Positions 1-7,058 of a stretch of 7,175 nt of DNA are shown here, piece by piece. The stretch comes from Candidatus Gastranaerophilales bacterium (GTDB lineage: Bacteria > Cyanobacteriota > Vampirovibrionia > Gastranaerophilales > Gastranaerophilaceae): NCBI GenBank assembly GCA_021202305.1, contig JAJQDG010000053.1, forward strand, positions 1-7,175, read 5' to 3'. Positions within the stretch are counted from its first letter, which is position 1. Every line of letters starts with the position of its first letter. Position numbers and translations under genes: made by a program. The notes below the pieces were generated by a model. That model was not told where the DNA came from, made no database searches, and saw only the letters and a program-made list of their open reading frames with translations.

Positions 1-1
1 T

Positions 2-1579
2 TTATATACAAAATTTAACCGCGGTCTTGTTCTTGCTCTTGTTGACAAAAATGTATACGAGGCTGTTCAAACGTATAGAAGCTATATCGCATATTTAAAG
101 GAAAATAACCTTGAAAATGAGCTTATAACAACAAGAAATGCCTTTTTGAACAAGCTTGTGGATTTTGCAAAAAATCCTGAAAATGTTGAAAAAATAAGCG
201 AATTAATCCCTGCTTATCAGGAATTAATGGTTGCATTTCCCGATAATGATGACATACGCCTTGATTGCGCTATGTGTTTTAATCGGCTTAAGCAGTATGA
301 TATAGCGCTTGAAATTTTAAAAGGTGCAAATCAATTGAATATAAAAATACAAAAAAGTATTGCCCAAAATGCCTGCTGCAATAAAAATTTAGACCTTGCA
401 ATCAAGGCTGCAAAATTTGTTTGCGAAAAAGAACCCCATGTTTCAGATAATTTCTGTGTTTTAGGCACATGTTACGATGTTTTATACGGCGAAAAAAGCA
501 ATGAGGAAGATTTAAATAAAGCAATCGAAAATATGGAACTTGCCCGCAAAATGACTCCGTCAGGCGCTATGTATATTAAAAACCTGATTATTCTTTATAC
601 AAAAGCAAAAAATGAAAAAGCGCTTGAAAAAGCCTGGGCGGAATATTTTAAATTCGGGGAATTTACCGCTAATGATAATTTTAATTACGCTGCATATTTA
701 ATCCGCCACGGTGATTTTATAAACGGCTTTAAATATTACGAAAAACGTTTTGAACTTGAAAAGGAACTTTGCCAAAAACTAAATATACCGAAGTGGGACG
801 GCAGTGAAGATTTAAGCGGCAAACATATTTTAGTTGAACATGAGCAGGGGTTTGGAGATTCTATAATGTTTGCCCGATTTTTAAATCAATTAAAGGCAAA
901 AAAAATAACTCTTTACTGTCCTTCGCCTTTAGCAAAACTTTTTGCACGGAGTTTTCCCGATATTAACGTTACGTCATTAATTGTTTCATCCGATTATGAC
1001 AGATATATTCCGGCTGCAAGTCTGCCTTATATTTTGAAGCTGACACCTGAAAATATACCTTTTAAGGAGAAATATCTTTTTGCGGATGAAGAAAAAATTG
1101 CTGCCTTTAAGGAAAAATTTTTTAAAGGGGATGAATTTAAAATAGGAATTTCATACAGAGGTAATCCTTCCATGGGGAATAAAACGCGCGATTTAAAACC
1201 AAAGGATTTTTCTTCTTTAGCTGAAATTAAGGGCGTAAAACTTTATTCTATTCAATTCGGCGAGCCTGATTCCGTATTTGAAAATACAAAAATTATTAAT
1301 ATGGCGCCTTTTATTTCTGATTTTGATGACAGTGCTGCCGTTATTGAAAATATGGATTTAATAATTTCAACTGATAATGTCAATTTAAATATGGCGGGCG
1401 CACTCGGCAAAAAAACCTTCGGGCTATTTAATTCTTTACAGGAATTCAGGTGGTTTGACCTTTCTTCAGACGATGTTAAATGGTATAGTTCCGTAAAACC
1501 GTATCAGTGCAAACATCAGAATGATTGGAAGCCGGTTATTGAAAAAGTTAAAGCTGATGTAAAAGGGCTTTTGGGGTGA
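2..1579 (+). CDS. TPR protein with C-terminal GT-B (heptosyltransferase-like) glycosyltransferase domain, 5'-truncated by window edge
   Basis: The frame is open from base 2 to the TGA at 1577-1579, giving 525 visible residues. The first possible internal start is a TTG at 146, but the 48 codons before it read as ordinary helical protein, so the gene almost surely begins outside the window. Visible residues from about 15 to 250 are helix-turn-helix segments of TPR type, for example the stretch around LKQYDIALEILKGANQLN. The C-terminal part, from about 270, resembles the GT9/heptosyltransferase-like domain often fused to TPRs. It has GFGDSIMFAR at 283-292 (nucleotide-sugar fold glycine loop), GISYRGNPS at 382-390, and ISTDNVNLNMAGALG near 455-469, followed by a WYSSVKPYQ...DW tail. 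The usual D-T-x-x-A-H-L-A-G motif is changed here, with N in place of the His. A role in glycan or protein glycosylation is inferred; donor and acceptor are unknown. It is probably cotranscribed with mnmA, whose start overlaps its stop. Confidence 0.8.
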   Translation, partial: LYTKFNRGLVLALVDKNVYEAVQTYRSYIAYLKENNLENELITTRNAFLNKLVDFAKNPENVEKISELIPAYQELMVAFPDNDDIRLDCAMCFNRLKQYDIALEILKGANQLNIKIQKSIAQNACCNKNLDLAIKAAKFVCEKEPHVSDNFCVLGTCYDVLYGEKSNEEDLNKAIENMELARKMTPSGAMYIKNLIILYTKAKNEKALEKAWAEYFKFGEFTANDNFNYAAYLIRHGDFINGFKYYEKRFELEKELCQKLNIPKWDGSEDLSGKHILVEHEQGFGDSIMFARFLNQLKAKKITLYCPSPLAKLFARSFPDINVTSLIVSSDYDRYIPAASLPYILKLTPENIPFKEKYLFADEEKIAAFKEKFFKGDEFKIGISYRGNPSMGNKTRDLKPKDFSSLAEIKGVKLYSIQFGEPDSVFENTKIINMAPFISDFDDSAAVIENMDLIISTDNVNLNMAGALGKKTFGLFNSLQEFRWFDLSSDDVKWYSSVKPYQCKHQNDWKPVIEKVKADVKGLLG

Positions 1580-2661
1580 AAGTACTTGTTGGAATGTCGG
1601 GCGGTGTTGATTCAACCGCAGCCGCACTTTTGCTTAAAAAAGAGGGACATGAAGTTGAAGGGGTGATTATGCAGATTTGGGAAGAAAATCCCCTTTTTAT
1701 AAGAAAAAATCAAACCCATAGCGCCTGTTACAGTCCAAACGGCGAAAATATAAAAGAAGCCGAAAAAATTGCAGATTTAATAGGCGTGAAATTGCATGTT
1801 ATAGATTGCAGAAATGAGTATAAAAAAACAGTGCTGGATAATTTTCGCACGGAGTATTTTTCAGGCAGAACTCCAAACCCCTGTATATGGTGCAATTCTC
1901 TTATTAAATTCGGCGCGCTGATTGAATTTGCCCGTTTAGAGGGAATTACTTTTGATAAATTTGCAACAGGTCATTATGCAAAAATTGAAGAAAAAAACGG
2001 GCGTTTTCTTTTAAGAAGGGCGAAAGATTTAAAAAAAGACCAGACATATTTTTTGTATAGATTAAATCAATATCAGCTTTCAAATATTATATTTCCGCTT
2101 GCTGATTATACAAAAGAACAAACACGCGCCTTTGCCTTAAAATATGGGCTTTATGTTTCGGATAAGTCTGACAGTCAGGATTTTTACGGCGGAGATTTGA
2201 ATGAACTTTTTAAAAGGGAAAAAAAACGCGGCAATATTGTAGACTTAAACGGCAAGATTCTGGGTACCCATGAAGGTATTTGGAATTTCACCGCAGGTCA
2301 GCGGAAGGGAATTAAAATTTCCGCGCCAAAACCGTTGTATGTTGCAGAATTAAGAGCCGATACAAATGAAGTTGTCGTGGGTTTTGCAGATGAAATTCAA
2401 AAAGATTTTTTGTATGCATCAAATCTTAACTGGATTAATCCTGTTTTTGAAAGTTTAAATGAAGAAAATATAAATAATACTGTTTTTCATGTGAAAGCCA
2501 AAATTCGCTCTGCACAAGATTTAAGACCTGCGCATTTTAGTTTTACGGAAAAAGATAAAATCAAAGTTGTATTTGAAGAGCCTCAAAATTCAATTGCAAA
2601 AGGGCAATCGGTTGTGCTTTATGATGAAGATTATGTTCTTGGCGGCGGAATAATAGAATGA
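1576..2661 (+). CDS. mnmA: tRNA-specific 2-thiouridylase MnmA (variant lacking the second catalytic Cys)
   Basis: The product should adenylate U34 of tRNA(Lys/Glu/Gln) and replace O2 with sulfur, in the cytoplasm. The 361 residues match the usual family length. The N-terminal PP-loop ATPase domain starts with VGMSGGVDST (5-14). GRTPNPCIWCN (97-107) carries the first catalytic Cys region, here a CxxC (C103, C106). ATGHYAKI (130-137) and KDQTYFLY (154-161) follow. The central domain has FTAGQRKG (238-245), and the C-terminal beta-barrel ends in the typical VLGGGII (354-360). The GTG start at 1576 is chosen because the next in-frame ATG (1594) would remove the first beta-strand before the PP-loop; a weak AAAGGG lies upstream at 1562-1567. 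The four-base overlap with the upstream glycosyltransferase stop suggests translational coupling. Oddity: where E. coli-type enzymes have the persulfide-forming Cys (STGICFI), this protein reads SQDFYGGD with Tyr204. An additional Cys is present at 51. The family call is firm; the exact sulfur-transfer mechanism is not. Confidence 0.95.
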   Translation: MKVLVGMSGGVDSTAAALLLKKEGHEVEGVIMQIWEENPLFIRKNQTHSACYSPNGENIKEAEKIADLIGVKLHVIDCRNEYKKTVLDNFRTEYFSGRTPNPCIWCNSLIKFGALIEFARLEGITFDKFATGHYAKIEEKNGRFLLRRAKDLKKDQTYFLYRLNQYQLSNIIFPLADYTKEQTRAFALKYGLYVSDKSDSQDFYGGDLNELFKREKKRGNIVDLNGKILGTHEGIWNFTAGQRKGIKISAPKPLYVAELRADTNEVVVGFADEIQKDFLYASNLNWINPVFESLNEENINNTVFHVKAKIRSAQDLRPAHFSFTEKDKIKVVFEEPQNSIAKGQSVVLYDEDYVLGGGIIE

Positions 2662-2772
2662 GTTCGCGGAAAAATTAAAATTTTTTGCGGAGCCGGTGTG
2701 AAGTGTCGGAGCAGGCAGGTTGATAACACCTGCACGGGAGGCACTGCGGAAAAGTATATCCTCAAATAAAAA
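2662..2772. other. Convergent intergenic gap with G+C-rich, hairpin-forming core
   Basis: This 111-bp gap separates the 3' ends of mnmA and the SNF2 gene. Bases 2687-2750 are about 64% G+C by hand count, against roughly one third in the neighbouring genes. Possible pairings are a perfect 6-bp stem GCAGGT (2715-2720) with ACCTGC (2728-2733), enclosed by AGTGTC (2702-2707) with GGCACT (2740-2745, one G-U pair). Just upstream, 2665-2689 forms an imperfect hairpin: CGC pairs with GCG, followed by two G-U and four A-T pairs. GCGGA occurs three times (2666, 2687, 2746) and CGGAGC twice (2688, 2707). Neither strand has a clear hairpin followed by a T-run, so a classical intrinsic terminator is not evident. 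It could be an RNA-level end structure for both genes, a small dispersed repeat, or a small RNA. No ORF is credible here. Confidence 0.5.
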
Positions 2773-5652
2773 TCAACAAAGCGAGAAAATTTCATAAATC
2801 TCATCATCGGATAATTCGCTTATGATTTTTTCGCCTATAAATACCGCGCTGTCTGCAAGTTCGCGTTTATCTTTTATGATTTTATCTATTTTTTCTTCAA
2901 AGGTTGAAAGTGTTATGAACCTGTGAACCATAACATTTTTATCCTGCCCGATACGATATGTTCTGTCGGTTGCCTGATCCTCAACAGCCGGATTCCACCA
3001 CAAATCATAGTGGATAACGTTTGAAGCGCTTGTTAAATTCAAGCCCAATCCCCCCGCTTTAAGCGAAAGAATCATTATTTTTTTCTTTTCGTTTTCGCTG
3101 AATTCTCTAATCATTTCTTCTCTTTGTTTTACATTTAAAGAACCATGGAAAAATAAAGGTTCAAACTCAAATTCTTCACGTGTTATTTTTTCCAGTATGT
3201 TTCCCATTTCTTTATACTGGGTAAAAACCAGAGTTTTTTCATCGTTAGAAACTATATTATGCAAAATTGACATAAGTTTTTCGGTTTTGCCGCTTGCGCT
3301 TGTACTCATATCGCCGTGTTTTAAATAATGATAAGGGTGATTGCACACCTGCTTTAGAGAAGTTATAAGCTTGAAAATAGCTCCGCGGCGGTTTATACCC
3401 TGACCGGCGGAGTGAATTTCGGTCATAGATTGATTTAAAACGCGTTCATATAAAGCTGCCTGAGTTTTTGTGAGATAACAAAATTCATCCAGTACTATTT
3501 TTTCCGGCAAATCAGAAATAATAGTTTTATCTGTTTTTAAACGCCTTAGCATAAAAGGCGAAATTGCCTGCTTTAATTTTTGCGCCCTTTGAGTTTCTTT
3601 AAATTTTTCAATCGGCATTGAGTAATTTTTTGAAAAATCTCCTAAAGATCCCAAATATCCTTTATTTATAAAATCAAAAATGCTCCACAATTCACTAAGC
3701 CTGTTTTCAACCGGGGTGCCGGTCATGGCAATTTTCATAGAAGCTTTTATTGTTTTTACGGCTTGAGTTTGACTGGTTGATGAATTTTTAATATTCTGCG
3801 CTTCATCAATAATCAGAATATCCCAATTTTCCTTTTTAAATTCTTCAAGGTCAATTCTTAAAATTGCATACGTTGTTAAAATCACATCGCAATCAGTTGA
3901 AAATTCGCGATTAAAACCGTGGTATATAAAACTTTTTAAGGAGGGCGCAAACGTTTCAAGTTCTCTTTCCCAATTCCCCAGAAGCGTTGTCGGGCAAACA
4001 ACAAGAGCGGGTTTTTTAAGTTTTTTTTCTTCTTTTAATTTTAAAATCAAACTTATAACCTGAACAGTCTTGCCAAGCCCCATATCATCTGCAATACAGC
4101 AGCCGAACCCCTTTATTACATTTGTATAAAGCCACCTGAACCCTATTTCCTGATAAGGGCGCAGCGTTCCTTTTAAATTTACGGGAAGGGAAATATCTTC
4201 CGTCCTTGTGAAATTTGAAACAATTCTTGCAAATGCGGCATCATAGTCAAAATCGTATTCATCGATTTTGCCTGACAGTGCATGGTGCAAAAGTTCCATT
4301 TTATTCATTACAAAATTAGGTTTTTTCAGCCTTGATAACAGTTTTTCGGTTTCTTCTTTATCTATAAGGATAAATTTACCCTTATATTCAATTAAACCGT
4401 TAGTATTTTTTGTGAGTTCTCTAAATTCTTCGGCAGAGATTTTTTCATTTCCAAGGGCTACTTCAATTGAAAAATCCATAATTTCATCAAGCGAAACGGA
4501 AGAATCATTTTTTATAGAGAAAAATTCTTCGATATCGGATAAACGTTTTTCTTTAATTTTGGCATTGATTGAAGCGCGCGGAATAATGATATTATCCATT
4601 CCCTCTGGCAAATTTACTTCCATGCCTGCCTGTGCAAGATAAAATGTGATTTGCGTGATTAATTTATATACTCCGGATAAATCTAATTCCAGAGTGACAT
4701 CTTCAAGATCCTCAATATATTTTGTCGCCCAGTTTATTTGTTTTTCAATTATTGTTTTATCAACTTCTTCTAAATCTTCAAGCTCAATTATGTTTCCCTG
4801 CGCTTTATTTTTTGCTTTTATGCGCATAAGGAATTTTTCGCCGTCCAATTTTTCAATATTGAAAACAGGTACAATATTATATGTGCCAAGGCTCATTTCA
4901 TCCAGCCACGTTTGAATATCCATGGCTAAATCATGTCCTTTTAACATTCTTTTATGGCTTTGATATTTAACAAAATAAGGCGCCGATTTTAAATCTTTGA
5001 ATTTATAGTGTTTAACGTTCAAAAAGGCGAAAATTAAATAGTTTAAGTACCTTTCTATAAGCTTTTTTGTAGTTTCTTTGTCTAAAAAATCGTTGTTTAT
5101 AATTTCTGTGTAGTTTTCAAGGTAATCTTTGTTTTTAAAATAAGGCTCCCAAATAATTGAAAAAGTGTCGCGGCGAAATTGTACCGCCGGAGTGAAGTTT
5201 AATTTTTCAATACTCTTTTTGACAAAATTTGTAAGCATAAAATAAAACTTGAATGTTTCCGTTAAATCTTTTGTTAATTCAGAGCTTTCATTCAACCCCG
5301 TAAAATATTCAAAAAATAAATCCAGAGGAATATTATATCCGGTTTTGCCATCTTTATATTCACACTTCAGGCGGTATAAAGAGCCTTTTGACTTTAAATA
5401 AAAGTCAAAATTATAAGGCGGCGTTACAAAAAATTTAGCTTCTGCACCCTTAGTATCAAGAAACATATCTGTCGTGCGCAAAATATTGTTTTTTGTGTCG
5501 AAAGTGTCGGAAAATTCTTCTTCTATAAGTTCATAAATTAAAGAAAGGGTGTATCTAAAATCCTTATTTTTCTGTGAATACGGGTTAGAATCCAAATTCA
5601 AAAGAAGCTTTTCTATATCATTTTTCTTAAATGTTAAATTATTTAATTCCAT
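2773..5652 (-). CDS. SNF2-family (HepA/YwqA-like) DNA-dependent ATPase / helicase-like protein
   Basis: A 959-residue cytoplasmic protein with a complete two-lobe SNF2 motor in its C-terminal half. Visible motifs are LRPYQEIGFRWL (497-508, Q-region), DDMGLGKT (522-529, Walker A), VVCPTTLLGNW (551-561, motif Ia), DEAQNIKN (616-623, Walker B; DEAQ instead of DEAH), TGTPVENR (644-651, motif III), LVFTQYKEMGNIL (808-820, motif IV), LSLKAGGLGLNLTSAS (862-877, motif V) and QATDRTYRIGQ (893-903, motif VI). All catalytic motifs are intact. The first ~490 residues are not recognised in detail. They contain no CxC...CxH SWIM zinc finger, although many bacterial members of this family carry one. Such proteins translocate on duplex DNA or remodel protein-DNA or polymerase complexes; the actual target here is unknown. 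The gene is alone on its strand, between convergent mnmA and divergent ricT. The ATG at 5652 is the only sensible start. No good Shine-Dalgarno precedes it. Confidence 0.93.
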   Translation of the reverse strand: MELNNLTFKKNDIEKLLLNLDSNPYSQKNKDFRYTLSLIYELIEEEFSDTFDTKNNILRTTDMFLDTKGAEAKFFVTPPYNFDFYLKSKGSLYRLKCEYKDGKTGYNIPLDLFFEYFTGLNESSELTKDLTETFKFYFMLTNFVKKSIEKLNFTPAVQFRRDTFSIIWEPYFKNKDYLENYTEIINNDFLDKETTKKLIERYLNYLIFAFLNVKHYKFKDLKSAPYFVKYQSHKRMLKGHDLAMDIQTWLDEMSLGTYNIVPVFNIEKLDGEKFLMRIKAKNKAQGNIIELEDLEEVDKTIIEKQINWATKYIEDLEDVTLELDLSGVYKLITQITFYLAQAGMEVNLPEGMDNIIIPRASINAKIKEKRLSDIEEFFSIKNDSSVSLDEIMDFSIEVALGNEKISAEEFRELTKNTNGLIEYKGKFILIDKEETEKLLSRLKKPNFVMNKMELLHHALSGKIDEYDFDYDAAFARIVSNFTRTEDISLPVNLKGTLRPYQEIGFRWLYTNVIKGFGCCIADDMGLGKTVQVISLILKLKEEKKLKKPALVVCPTTLLGNWERELETFAPSLKSFIYHGFNREFSTDCDVILTTYAILRIDLEEFKKENWDILIIDEAQNIKNSSTSQTQAVKTIKASMKIAMTGTPVENRLSELWSIFDFINKGYLGSLGDFSKNYSMPIEKFKETQRAQKLKQAISPFMLRRLKTDKTIISDLPEKIVLDEFCYLTKTQAALYERVLNQSMTEIHSAGQGINRRGAIFKLITSLKQVCNHPYHYLKHGDMSTSASGKTEKLMSILHNIVSNDEKTLVFTQYKEMGNILEKITREEFEFEPLFFHGSLNVKQREEMIREFSENEKKKIMILSLKAGGLGLNLTSASNVIHYDLWWNPAVEDQATDRTYRIGQDKNVMVHRFITLSTFEEKIDKIIKDKRELADSAVFIGEKIISELSDDEIYEIFSLC

Positions 5653-5664
5653 TATTAATACATT

Positions 5665-5692
5665 TTAATATAAAAAAGTTTTATTGTATAAT
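5665..5692 (+). promoter_or_regulatory. Probable sigma-70-type promoter of ricT-rsfS, predicted leaderless start
   Basis: A perfect TATAAT lies at 5687-5692, with TTAATA (5665-5670, 4 of 6 match to TTGACA) 16 bp upstream. Normal -10 to +1 spacing puts the transcript start at about 5699-5700, which is the A of the ricT ATG or one base before it. The mRNA would therefore have no leader and no ribosome binding site. No purine-rich Shine-Dalgarno is visible upstream of 5700. Confidence 0.55.
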
Positions 5693-5716
5693 ACTTTTTA
5701 TGAAGTTTGCAGTCAG
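5688..5716 (-). promoter_or_regulatory. Probable sigma-70-type promoter of the SNF2 gene
   Basis: On the minus strand, CTGACT (5716-5711, 4 of 6 match to TTGACA) is followed after 17 bp by TATTAT (5693-5688, 5 of 6 match to TATAAT). The predicted start near 5681 gives a leader of about 28 nt before the ATG at 5652. The -35 lies inside the first codons of ricT. The -10 overlaps the plus-strand -10 of ricT base for base except one. Confidence 0.45.
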
Positions 5717-6620
5717 ATTGATAAAAAATGCGTTTCATCCCTTAAAAGTGCCTGAAGGGGTTAACCTTAAACAAAATCAAATGATTATTGTCCGCACGGA
5801 TAGGGGCGAAGAAGCGCTCAGTGTTTTTATTGTAAATTCGGAAATCATGGCTCAATGGCAAAAATTTAAGCCCGAAGCGCTTTGTGTGGTGAGGGTTATG
5901 AATGATAAAGACCTTGAAGTTTATAATGAACAAAAAGAGCTTGAAGTACGCGCGCTTTTAAAGTGCAGAGAATTTGCAAAAGCAAGAAAACTGGTCATGA
6001 GCCTTACAAGAGCTTCATATACTTTCGACAGACGAAAAATCACTTTTTATTATACAGCTCCTGAACGTGTTGATTTTAGAGAACTTTTAAAAGATTTAAC
6101 GGCGGAATTCAGGCATGTGCGTATAGATTTAAGACATATAGGTGTGCGCGATGAAACTGCGCTTTTGCAGGGACACGGTCTTTGCGGTCAGAAATATTGC
6201 TGCTGTACTTTCTTGAAAAAATTTGATTTTGTTTCGACGAAATTGGCAAAAGACCAAAATATTCCTTTAACTTCGGGTAAAATTACAGGCGCTTGCGGCA
6301 GGCTTTTATGCTGTTTAAATTATGAATATTCTAACTATATTGAAATTGCAAAAATGCTGCCTCCCGTGGGTTCCGGCATTATGACTCCGGATGGGGTTGC
6401 AAAAGTGGCTTCCATTTGTTTTTTGCAGCAAAAAGTTTGTGCAAAATTAGAGGACGGCAAAATAAAACAGTATTCAAAAGATGACATTGAAATGCTGGAT
6501 CAAGAAGTGAATATCGAAATAGAACACAATGGCGAAATTTTAAACTATTCCGAGTCTGATGAAAATATTGATATAAAGAATTTAGATAACGACAAAAATT
6601 CGTCAACGGGGAATATTTAA
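5700..6620 (+). CDS. ricT: RicT/YaaT homologue, PSP1 domain protein
   Basis: A 306-residue protein of the PSP1 C-terminal family. In Bacillus subtilis, RicT works with RicA and RicF as an Fe-S protein complex that aids RNase Y-dependent RNA processing. The core reads DLRHIGVRDETALLQGHGLCG (near 143-163), then the cysteine clusters C162, C167-C169 and C199, C204, C205 within GACGRLLCCLNYE. These match the family's conserved cysteines, thought to bind Fe-S clusters. One extra Cys (169) sits where relatives commonly have Ser. The tail after about 282 is acidic and low in complexity. I chose the ATG at 5700 over an in-frame upstream ATG at 5631: the protein family starts with a strand like MKFAVRL, the extra 23 residues lie over the promoter and the SNF2 start, and the best -10 is at 5687-5692. 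It forms an operon with rsfS (one-base overlap). RicA and RicF partners are not in the window, so identity of function with B. subtilis RicT is inferred. Confidence 0.88.
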   Translation: MKFAVRLIKNAFHPLKVPEGVNLKQNQMIIVRTDRGEEALSVFIVNSEIMAQWQKFKPEALCVVRVMNDKDLEVYNEQKELEVRALLKCREFAKARKLVMSLTRASYTFDRRKITFYYTAPERVDFRELLKDLTAEFRHVRIDLRHIGVRDETALLQGHGLCGQKYCCCTFLKKFDFVSTKLAKDQNIPLTSGKITGACGRLLCCLNYEYSNYIEIAKMLPPVGSGIMTPDGVAKVASICFLQQKVCAKLEDGKIKQYSKDDIEMLDQEVNIEIEHNGEILNYSESDENIDIKNLDNDKNSSTGNI

Positions 6621-7012
6621 TGGAAATATCAAGCAAAAAACTTGCGTGTGTTATTGCAAGAATATTGGATGACAATAAAGGTTTGGACATTGTAATTTTA
6701 AATGTTGCAAATATAAGCGTGCTTTCCGATTATTTTGTTATAGTAAGCGCAAATTCGGCTCCGCAGGTCAAAGGGCTTACAAATAACGTAAAAGAGCGTG
6801 TTAAAGAGTTTTTCAACAGAATTCCTTCTTCTGTGGAAAATGATTTAAAAAACAGGTGGAATTTGCTTGATTTTGGCGATGTTGTTGTCCATGTAATGCA
6901 TTATGAGCAAAGAGATATGTATAAAATTGAAAAATTCTGGAATCACGCACTTAAAGTTGAGCGGGTGGAATGGGAAAAAGAATCTTTAGACTTTGCTCAG
7001 TACAAAGACTAA
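6620..7012 (+). CDS. rsfS: Ribosomal silencing factor RsfS (YbeB/iojap family)
   Basis: A 130-residue protein, slightly longer than the usual 105-120, the excess being a short C-terminal tail after about 115. RsfS binds ribosomal protein uL14 on the large subunit and blocks joining with the 30S subunit, lowering translation in starvation or stationary phase. Signature segments are LSDYFVIVSANSAPQVKG (35-52) and WNLLDFGDVVVHVMH (80-94), followed by RDMYKIEKFW (98-107), equivalent to the family's R-x-x-Y-x-L-E-x-x-W. The ATG at 6620 overlaps the ricT TAA as TAATG. A GGGGA at 6608-6612, seven bases upstream, can serve as ribosome binding site, and reinitiation from ricT is also likely. In many bacteria rsfS sits next to nadD; that neighbour is not seen here, where the partner is ricT instead. 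No defect is visible. Confidence 0.95.
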   Translation: MEISSKKLACVIARILDDNKGLDIVILNVANISVLSDYFVIVSANSAPQVKGLTNNVKERVKEFFNRIPSSVENDLKNRWNLLDFGDVVVHVMHYEQRDMYKIEKFWNHALKVERVEWEKESLDFAQYKD

Positions 7013-7023
7013 TATTTCAGGCA

Positions 7024-7052
7024 ATGAAACGGTTTTTTTCATACATTATTCT
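7024..7052 (+). promoter_or_regulatory. Weak candidate promoter before the right-edge gene
   Basis: ATGAAA (7024-7029, 4 of 6 match to TTGACA) and TATTCT (7047-7052, 4 of 6 match to TATAAT) are separated by 17 bp. The predicted start falls on base 7059, the A of the next ATG, so again a leaderless transcript. Both boxes are imperfect in AT-rich DNA, so chance is a real alternative; the gene could simply be read through from rsfS, 46 bp upstream. Confidence 0.22.
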
Positions 7053-7058
7053 TATGTT

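Noticed and set aside
2665..2689. Bidirectional intrinsic terminator for mnmA and the SNF2 gene
   Set aside because: The stem needs two G-U pairs, and neither strand has a T-run following the hairpin; it remains only a possible 3'-end structure.
2665..2750. CsrB-like RNA with repeated GGA motifs
   Set aside because: Several GGA words occur, but the one strong stem has a loop (2721-2727) without GGA, and the segment is short. The pattern is explained as well by its purine-rich composition.
4268..4915. Two plus-strand open frames of 124 and 89 codons opposite the SNF2 gene
   Set aside because: They lie antisense to a fully motif-supported protein, have serine/phenylalanine-rich low-information sequence, no ribosome binding site and no recognisable domain.
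5631..5699. Upstream in-frame ATG extending RicT by 23 residues
   Set aside because: The extension covers the TATAAT promoter and the SNF2 start region, has no ribosome binding site, and family members start at the MKFAVRL-like strand.
5742..5933. Minus-strand open frame opposite ricT
   Set aside because: It is a shadow of the well-supported ricT frame and shows no start signals or domain.
6379..6690. Minus-strand open frame of 103 codons across the ricT-rsfS junction
   Set aside because: It is antisense to two recognised genes and resembles no protein family I know.
7024..7042. ATGAAA/TTTCAT inverted repeat after rsfS as an intrinsic terminator
   Set aside because: The stem is only six mostly A-T pairs with no G+C-rich part, and the T-run lies inside loop and stem instead of after them.
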